This document shows, in pieces, positions 56,761 through 64,000 of a stretch of 64,000 bases of DNA (its first letter is position 1; each line of letters begins with the position of its first letter). The position numbers were made by a program, and so were the translations under genes. The stretch is taken from the NCBI RefSeq assembly GCF_010093535.1, contig NW_022985192.1:665369-729368 (forward strand), in the 5' to 3' direction. Source of the stretch: Lindgomyces ingoldianus. Lineage: Eukaryota > Ascomycota > Dothideomycetes > Pleosporales > Lindgomycetaceae. Under the pieces are notes generated by a model that did not search any database, was not told the DNA's origin, and was given only the letters and a program-made list of their open reading frames with translations.

Positions 56761-58071
56761 CCGTGCTTGTGGGATATGTACTGTGCTAGACAGTCGAATG
56801 CGGATCAAACTTCCACACAGCTACCGAGGTAGATTGTCATGCACATTTCGCCAAGAAAAGCGGTTGAAAAACCTAGCGAGAAATCTAAAGAGTAACTATT
56901 TTACGCACTGTGCTCGTATCTCCATGGATGCCGACTCTCTAAGTGTCGCTTCTAAAGGGAGGGAATCCAAGGCCCGAAACTTAGATGTATAGAGTCTAAC
57001 AAGTATACTGCGAGTCCACCAAAAAAGGTAAAGTTGAAGGATATTGTCTAGCCTGGACGGTGTTGCTTATAGTTGTAAACTAGAACTCCTACAGCAGGCA
57101 ATCGCAATGCCATCTATGATGAGCTTAGGAATCTATGTTCGATATGGGCAGGTGGCTCGCAGGTGGCAGGTCAACTTCCAGGGTTAGGTCAGGGCCAAGA
57201 CTTGAAACTGAGCCAGAGGTCGAAAGATGCACCGAGAAACAAACCTGTGTTATCTTTTGCATTTATTTATCTGGTCATTATTCTATTTGAATTGATTAAC
57301 CTACGAACGATAGATTGACGGTCCCTCCATGCTGTTGCGAGCGAGGTTCTTCGAATAGTGAAGATCTTATTTTAGTCGCACTGATCTGCCAAGGCATCAT
57401 CCGGATCACCACGGAAGCATCTTTTCACGTCAACCTCCATTATCTCTACAGTACTCACATCTCAGCTATACCAGGGCACACAAGTAATTATTTGAACTTC
57501 CACTATTTATTTGCCTACCCAACCACATTCCTCCCCAGCTCACTACACTCCATATACATCTCCACAGTCCAACAGCACCAAGTTTAGTCAACTGCTACAC
57601 ATCGCATCTCCGACTTGACTCCACTCCTCACTATTCCAGAAAATAGAAATTACACAGAATCTAAACGCCTCCCGTACCTGAGAATCCCCATGTATAAACC
57701 CTAGGCTTCAACTATCGGTCATGCAAAGCGCCTGGGACTGCTTTGATCGAAAAGATGAATGATGATGAGGAGCAAGAATGATATGATATTTACAGCATCG
57801 GAGAGACTCGAAATATTTCTGTCGAGTCCTGTCCTGAGAGGGAACAAAAGAGGATGGTGTGATAGGGATGGGGGTACGCTGGTCTATGCTATTGAATGCC
57901 GGTCGTCGTCATGTCCGCAAAACAAAACAGGAATCAAGGGTGAGCGAGCTTTTGAGGGGTTGAAATCGGAAGCTCAGCCAGTGAGCACAGGATGAAGGAA
58001 ACACTTTGTCGTCAGAGCCGCGTGAGAGATATACTTCGGTCATTGCGTTTGTCGAGGAAAAAAAGAACGCT
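56761..58071. other. Intergenic, no gene seen
   Basis: Between the HET pseudogene and the 3' end of the proline-rich membrane protein gene. No supportable feature. Confidence 0.5.
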
Positions 58072-60301
58072 TCAGGCCGGCGCAACCATGCTCATCTGCG
58101 GCCTCAGCGTGTTGACAATGTCATCCCTCGTGCCAACGACCCCTTTTGGTATCTTGCTGACACGATTTGCTCCGTTGCGGACAGCGAATCTACCTGCGGC
58201 AGACATACCTGAGCGGTTCGAACGGATAGACCCAGCGTCAGAAGCATTCGAGCCTGGATCACGGAAACGAGGAGGCGGGGCAAAATCAAGGGCAGTAAAG
58301 GTGCCCGATTTGCGAAGCATGTGTCTAAGGAGTATTAGTGAGGGTCAACGAAGAGATGAGACGTACACTTACGGGCTCGGCATAACGGCCAGGTCATCGT
58401 AAGCACTGGCGAGCGGCGTATGCGGTCTCACCGCCGGGCTATACGGCCTGGGAGTTCCCAGCGGGCTGTCTGGCCTCCTACCCAATTGCCTCTCTCGGAA
58501 CGAGACCGGGGGTGCAAAATCGGTGGCATTGAAGATCATAGAGTCGTCCTTGAGCATGTGCGGCGTGGGAAGTGAAGCGAGGGTACTGGGTGGAGGCAAT
58601 GGTTTCCTGGGCTGTGGTAACCGTCCGCTCATTGAAGACATGCCTCTTGGGGGTGGCATAAATCGTCCCGAAGACGCAGTCGAGCCATTAGACAAGTGTC
58701 CACCCCGGGGACCACCGCTCTGGAATCGAGGTGGAGCTCGAGGTGGAGGAGTCATAGCCCGGCGGGTTACGGGCTGAGCAAACGGAGCCGCAGGCTGAGC
58801 AACGACGAAAGCACCTGTGTCTGGATCGAAGATGGCACCATCGAGGTACTCCGATCCATAGTCCTCGTAATAGTCAGTATAGCTGTGGCCGCCTGCGGGC
58901 TCAGGTTTGGAATCATCGAAGTATTCCTTGTAGAAAGATCGAATACGGTTCGCTCGCTGCTCCGGGTTGTCGGTAGGGTCATCTGGCGGGAGCGGGCGGA
59001 CGCTCATAGACAATCGGCGAGGGTCATAACCTAAATCACTCAGTCCTAGACCAGCATTCTCATATGGATCATTCATCGGCTTCCTTGGTTCTGGAGACCG
59101 ACCACGGGTAGGCTGTGGCTCTACGATCCGAGGCTGTTGACGCGGTGGGGATGGGGGGGTGACTTTGAAGCCATCTCCGTAGCTCGAGTCGCTCATGAAG
59201 CTAGCCGTGTTGGAACTACTCTGGACAACAGCCGCTTGCGACTGGATACGGGGCAACTGAGCTGGTACTTTCTGCTCCTCTGTCGGGGGCAGAGCTTTTG
59301 CAAGGGGCACTGGTGGTGGTGGTGGAGGGCTCATTGGCTTGAAAGCAGTGTACTGGGGCTGGGGGTCTGGGGCTGGTGCTCCGTGGCTTTGCGGCTGCAA
59401 AGGTGCTGGTGGAGGTGGAGGCGGAGGAGGCGATTTGGTTCCTGGGCCAAGTGGACTGCGCGCTGTAGCTGTAGCCTCTGGGAACTTGATCTCCGGATGG
59501 TGCCTGTTCTCGGGTGACATAGACTCTCCACGGATTGGGAAAGACTGAGACATCCTCTGTGCGTTGCTCAGCAGGCCATCCTTCATCCGATGCTGACTGG
59601 AAGTTCCACCACTGGAGCTCGTATACACCGATCCATTATCTTGTCGGTATCCACCGGTTCGGCTTCCGCTCCGGATACTCGATCCATCCCCCTTGATGAA
59701 GGTCACCGGTCGGTACGGGTCATCGGGGTCATGCATCGATCGCGACATTGAGTGGAAAGATTCCCGTGAGCCTTGCAAGCCAGCAGGTAAGATGTACGGG
59801 CTTCCAATATCCATCGACATTCCCTTTCCCCGCCGCAGCTCCTTCTCAGTATCAAGCGTCGACATCTCAGGCCCCCCCGGCGGTCCCTTGCCCTTCTTCC
59901 CGCGCGGCCCAAATGCGGGATCCATGCCGAAATCAAGAGACTTGTGTGGGTCCTTGGCATCTTCTTCTTTTAGCTTCCTCAAATGCCGGCGGTGAAGAAA
60001 GATAAGAACGACTATGGCGATTACGATTGGAATTCTGCAGAGGTTAGCGTCGCCGACGTAATCCAAAGGGGAATCCTTACACTACGGCGAGCACAATGGG
60101 TAGTGTAGGGGTAGCCGTCGGCTTGTGGCATCCTGCATCGGTGTCATTTGTACATGTTGACCTGGGGACGAGGAGGGCGCGGGACCGCTCCATCAGAGTC
60201 GATCGGGTTGGGGTGCGCCGAGCCTCCATGTTGTTTGCTTCCCGCTTTGTACGGTGCATGTGGCGATGGGCGTGCTGATGGTGATGTAGGGGATGATCCA
60301 T
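58072..60301 (-). CDS. Proline-rich single-TM protein, unidentified
   Basis: Three exons (60081-60301, 58373-60034, 58072-58324), GT..AG, give 711 aa. A His/Arg-rich N-terminus is followed by one strong membrane span completed across intron 1 (TLPIVLAVV, then IPIVIAIVVLIFLHRR). A long cytosolic, low-complexity tail has polyproline runs (KSPPPPPPPPAP, SPPPPPPVPLAK), a Tyr/Asp-rich patch (YTDYYEDYGSEYLDG) and two related FAPP motifs (NATDFAPPVSFRER, TALDFAPPPRFRDP) near the end. The build suggests a membrane-anchored scaffold binding SH3 or profilin-type partners; that is inference. There is no obvious signal peptide. I recall similar uncharacterised fungal proteins but no function. Confidence 0.82.
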
Positions 60302-62438
60302 TCTGTGCCTCTTAAAACCTGTTCCTCATCCGCTCCAAGCTCCGAGATTGTTCGCAATGTATTCGAAGGGGAAGCGAGCCCGATAGTAGTGTTGCAGTCA
60401 GCGGTCCAGGGGTTTCTCGAGAGAGGGGAAAGGGCTTAGATATTAACAGCGTTAAGGTCGTTATGCAGAGGTCGTCAAGAGTCCGGCGGATGATCGAGCT
60501 GGGTGCATGTGCAATTGTCGCTGGAACAGAGGCTAAAGGAGAGAAAACAGAATCAAAGCAACAAACAGACACGACACCGTCTCCTGGCCCGAAAAGAATG
60601 ACTGGGGTAAGATGGTGGAGGCGGGCCTCACGGAGATGTTGAAGGAGAGGAATGAGGAATTAGTAAAGAGCGGCTCCCACGATGTAAGGTGAGGAAAAGG
60701 GAGAGAAGCCGGGCGCGAGGAGATGAAGAGGCGCCAGGCTGGTGGTGATAGATCTGGACGCGGAGTCCGGGTGGATGCAGGTGGGCGCAGCGGCTGTGAT
60801 TGGCCGCTGGGGCGCGGGCCAGGCGAGCAAGACGGTGATGTCGCACCAGCTTGAATGGCTTGGGCCCGCAGGGATGACTAAATTAAAGCCACAGTGTTTG
60901 ATCACAGCACTTCACACACCGTGGGCGGTCTTGCAGTGCGGCGCCCGCAGCGAGTTCGAGGCGAACGGGGATTGCTGAAGCCTTCCGTCCAGCACTCCCA
61001 AACCCTCGAATCTCGTGTTTTCCTTGCAGCAATCGCCCGCGTCTCTCTCAAGGCGAGGCCAGCCGATCGTCACATTCAGGAGCTGCCAGTGTCTACACTT
61101 AGGCTAAGCTGGCTCTTCATCATCGCCGCTCCCCTGTCGGCCGATGCGAGAGAACTATGGATTGAGAGTGGCACGCGCCAAACTTGGGTCGTGGCGCGCA
61201 TTTGGCCAGCCGCATACAGTCTAGTCAGGAACAAAACATTTCAGTCAGGCGAATCAGAGCACCTCACGCGACATGGCCCCCTGGCGCGCCAGATTTGAAC
61301 CACAGGATGCGGCAGAACGTTCGAAGATTTGAGAGCAAGGAGAAGCGCGCTTGAGGCTCCTCATATCGGCCAATCGAGCATCTCACCTTCCAGCACCATT
61401 GCAACGGACCTCGTTGCTCAAGAATCAATCCAGCTAAATAAAACCCGTCTTGTCCGACGCTGACCTCAGGCCCCTCTGATCAGCAGTTTCCCCTTTCAGC
61501 ACCATAAAGACAAAGGCCTCAACTCACCGAGCGCCGCCCAGACCGCACAGAGCCGGTTGTGGGCCTCATTTCATTTTCCATCGACACGCACACAGCCTCG
61601 CCGTGGCACGTCTTTGGAGTCGAATTTCTCGCTTGTTGCCATGCATGCCGCCGTGCACACCATAGTCGGTACGCTCCTCCTGTTTCTGGCAACCCATCTC
61701 CGCTCCGATGCCCTGTGCATTCCGACGCCGACATGCAGCTAAACATCGAGCCTTATCTTATATTAGCACTTCCATTATCGGTTAGCTGCCTTCACCACTC
61801 CTCATTTCACTAAATTGTGCACAAATACACCTTTTGCTTTATGAGAGCGGCGCCTTGTGCTACTAATGTCATCAGCCTCCTTTTCCATGCTTCCGCAGTT
61901 GCACGATGCCGTGCCGTTGAGAGAGCTTTGAGAAGGGTTTAGGAAACTATGGCTTCCATCAACGCTCGATATGACGAGCTTTGGCAGCCGGCTCAACAAT
62001 GGCTGTCGGATGCACCGCTCAACCCGCAATCTCGACGTACGCGGCGTGCTTGACGTGCCGTTGAATGGCGGTTTGTTTTTATCATCGGGAAGTGATAGGG
62101 AGGTGGGGCGCCGAATTCCATTGGCAAATTTCTTTCTTTGATGAAGGGGGATTTGATGGGCGAGGCACGGTTGAGCAGTGGCCCTTTAGAATTTGTATGC
62201 CTCGTATCTCTAGAAATCTGTTTCATGCTTTGAGCATGCTGACAGGTATTACAGGTTCCTTACGGATTATTTATGGTCGTGTATTCCATTGTGCAAGGAG
62301 GAGAAAATGGAAGGTAGACAATTATTGGCTGCAGGATTTCGTGGGAGTAGCTTCACTTACCGCCCCACTGTGAGCTCTCAAACCTAAAACCTTCCTGCGA
62401 TCTAGTTTAATCCCGATTCTTGCGAAGGAGCATAGAAA
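60302..62438. other. Intergenic, no gene seen
   Basis: A 2.1-kb region upstream of the proline-rich gene and downstream of the coiled-coil gene. Open frames are short and not protein-like. Confidence 0.5.
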
Positions 62439-63806
62439 TCACTTTGGCTTGGCCCTCATGGTGCTAATTTCACTCAGGCCTCCATATTGATTCTCTACTT
62501 CCATACCACTAAACACTCTGTCCACCGTTGTTGTCCTGGGTCCTGGGGGTGGTGCAGATGGCCCTGGCTCTGAAGTGCCGTAGATTTGGCTTTGTGTCGG
62601 CCATACAGTACCGATATCGCCTGGGGTAGTGTATAGCTCTCGAGGATCTACCTTCGGTGCTCTGTTCTGATGCGAGGTCTTCCGATTTTGCTTTCTCGCA
62701 GGTGCCTTGTAATTGGGACCCTTGAAAGACGGCCCTACTGCGACAGGGGATTGATCATTTGAGCCCTCATGCAACCTGTGCGAATAGGACTTCTCGTTCG
62801 GACCGTCTTGAATCGTCAGCATGAATCTTGCAAGCATGGTTGTACCCATCCCGATTCTTATGCCTGTCCATTTTAGTGTCCAAGGTTGAATCAAAGTTGG
62901 AGACGGAGGAGGAGGAGGAGCAGCTGATATAGCAGCAGGTTGACTTTCCACCGTCGTCGTTCCAGTCCCAATATTAGAGCCGTTCCGCATTGCCATGTGA
63001 GTAGTTCTGAAGAGCTCTTCGTCGTCTACGAAGTCATATCCAGTTTCCTCTTTGAGCCGCTCAAGTTTTATCTTGAGGACCATCTCTGCGTGCTTCATGT
63101 CCTCCTCTTTCTTCTTGGCGGTTAAGCTGGTATCCTGTCGAATTTTCTCCAGCCGACGTTGATGAGCCTTTTGGACTTTGACAGCTCCCTCTATATAGTT
63201 CGCCTTGATCTTCTCCCTTGTACGCTCAACTTCCTCATCATCCCCAATTGTATCTAGAGTCTGAGCGCTTTGTTGTAGTCGCCTATACTCTAGTGGTCTC
63301 TCAAGCCTATTCCTCTCTCGTACTTGAGAGACAGCTAACTCTTCGGTGACAACGGAATGAAAGTCATATTCCCCTTCGCCCATCTGCGTCTTAGCAGTGT
63401 CTATCACACTAAATTCTGACGGAGCAGCAAGAGTATCAAGAAAATCATCTGTTTTCTGGCGGCCTGCTTGAAGAATTCTTTGGTCCTCCTCTCTTTCGGC
63501 TCTTTCATCATTAGGTCCCACTGCTGCGGTAGCTTGTTTTCGAGGATGCAGAAGGCCGTGGGGATCGTATCTCGGTCGGAGGCGTGCGGGATTTCGAGGA
63601 GGAATAGGAAGATGGTGGCTTTCATCGTCACTACGCTGTAGACTGGGTGGGGTAACTACATAAATCAGTAGCTGAGGATCATCGCGAACGACTTCTGGAC
63701 GCGGATGTGGGTTTTGTGTCGCCTCTCCTACTGGGGGTGTCGGTTGGGGATTGTCAAAGATGAACATCGACTTATTTATGTGCTCCTGTGCCCCCTTTCC
63801 AAACAT
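62439..63806 (-). CDS. Hypothetical coiled-coil protein
   Basis: Single uninterrupted frame of 455 aa from ATG 63806. The first half is Pro/Arg/Asp-rich and probably disordered. Residues about 200-265 are highly charged and helical (EEVERTREKIKANYIEGAVK, RLEKIRQDTSLTAKKKEEDM), predicting a coiled coil that ends in EETGYDFVDDEELF. A PPPPPSP run and a basic, Gln/Asn-rich tail follow. No catalytic motif, membrane span or targeting signal is visible. I do not recognise the family. It may be lineage-restricted; the long open frame with even codon use supports a real gene. Confidence 0.68.
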   Translation of the reverse strand: MFGKGAQEHINKSMFIFDNPQPTPPVGEATQNPHPRPEVVRDDPQLLIYVVTPPSLQRSDDESHHLPIPPRNPARLRPRYDPHGLLHPRKQATAAVGPNDERAEREEDQRILQAGRQKTDDFLDTLAAPSEFSVIDTAKTQMGEGEYDFHSVVTEELAVSQVRERNRLERPLEYRRLQQSAQTLDTIGDDEEVERTREKIKANYIEGAVKVQKAHQRRLEKIRQDTSLTAKKKEEDMKHAEMVLKIKLERLKEETGYDFVDDEELFRTTHMAMRNGSNIGTGTTTVESQPAAISAAPPPPPSPTLIQPWTLKWTGIRIGMGTTMLARFMLTIQDGPNEKSYSHRLHEGSNDQSPVAVGPSFKGPNYKAPARKQNRKTSHQNRAPKVDPRELYTTPGDIGTVWPTQSQIYGTSEPGPSAPPPGPRTTTVDRVFSGMEVENQYGGLSEISTMRAKPK

Positions 63807-64000
63807 TGTGTCTAGACGTGATGCTGAGCGACAAAGTTCTGAACAGTTGACAGAGGATGTAGGGTGTAGTGCACACCTCTGGAGGCTCGGTGAGCCTCGG
63901 AGAGAGGAGTTTGGTTTGTGAGAAGTATGTAGAATAGGTGAACCCGCTGGAAGCGTAGAATAGGCCTGGGTGCGGATAGAAGACCGCCCGCTAATTGTGC
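63807..64000. other. 5' flank of the coiled-coil gene
   Basis: Only 194 bases remain before the window edge. No feature seen. Confidence 0.5.

Noticed and set aside
1..64000. CRISPR array, bacterial operon or riboswitch
   Set aside because: No regularly spaced repeats, no ribosome-binding-site pattern, and genes contain spliceosomal introns, so the DNA is fungal nuclear.

Overview
This window is nuclear DNA of a filamentous ascomycete (Pezizomycotina). The genes carry short spliceosomal introns (about 40-65 nt, GT..AG, with CTAAC/CTGAC-like branch points). The families are typical of this group: Zn(II)2Cys6 regulator, quinate-repressor-like protein, SUR7 family, MHYT sensor, HET-domain protein and TCP11/Sok1. 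Two DNA transposons show C-to-T decay like repeat-induced point mutation (RIP). I cannot place it below subphylum.

Left part (1-20.4 kb): a gene end cut by the window edge; an intron-containing tRNA-Pro and a decayed half copy of it; a SAP-domain mitochondrial protein; an eight-exon mitochondrial carrier; a small membrane protein divergent from glutathione reductase; a Zn2Cys6 transcription factor; a quinate-repressor-like protein without a recognisable kinase P-loop; and a short-chain dehydrogenase whose 549-nt intron holds a possible small gene.

Middle (20.4-46.6 kb): a tiny Cys-rich protein; an acyl-CoA thioesterase divergent from an unidentified 509-aa protein; a decayed pogo/Fot1-like transposon with TA target duplication; an MHYT-domain gene broken by a stop and a frameshift; then a plus-strand run of housekeeping genes: CIA1 (Fe-S assembly), choline-phosphate cytidylyltransferase, a TCP11/Sok1 protein and a four-TM membrane protein.

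Right part (46.6-64 kb): a 3,063-bp hAT-like element with 26-bp terminal inverted repeats and a perfect 8-bp target duplication lies just after the start codon of a minus-strand gene and breaks it. Beyond it are adenylosuccinate lyase with an apparently non-canonical 3' splice site, a SUR7-family protein, a decayed HET-domain gene, a proline-rich single-TM protein and a coiled-coil protein of unknown role.

The genes do not form one pathway. The unifying story is genome defence: two RIP-like decayed transposons sit next to genes carrying CpA-to-TpA type nonsense changes, as if mutation leaked into flanking single-copy DNA. No clearly new system was found. The best leads are the hAT-interrupted gene, the ADE13 splice site, the nested small ORF and the divergent quinate repressor.
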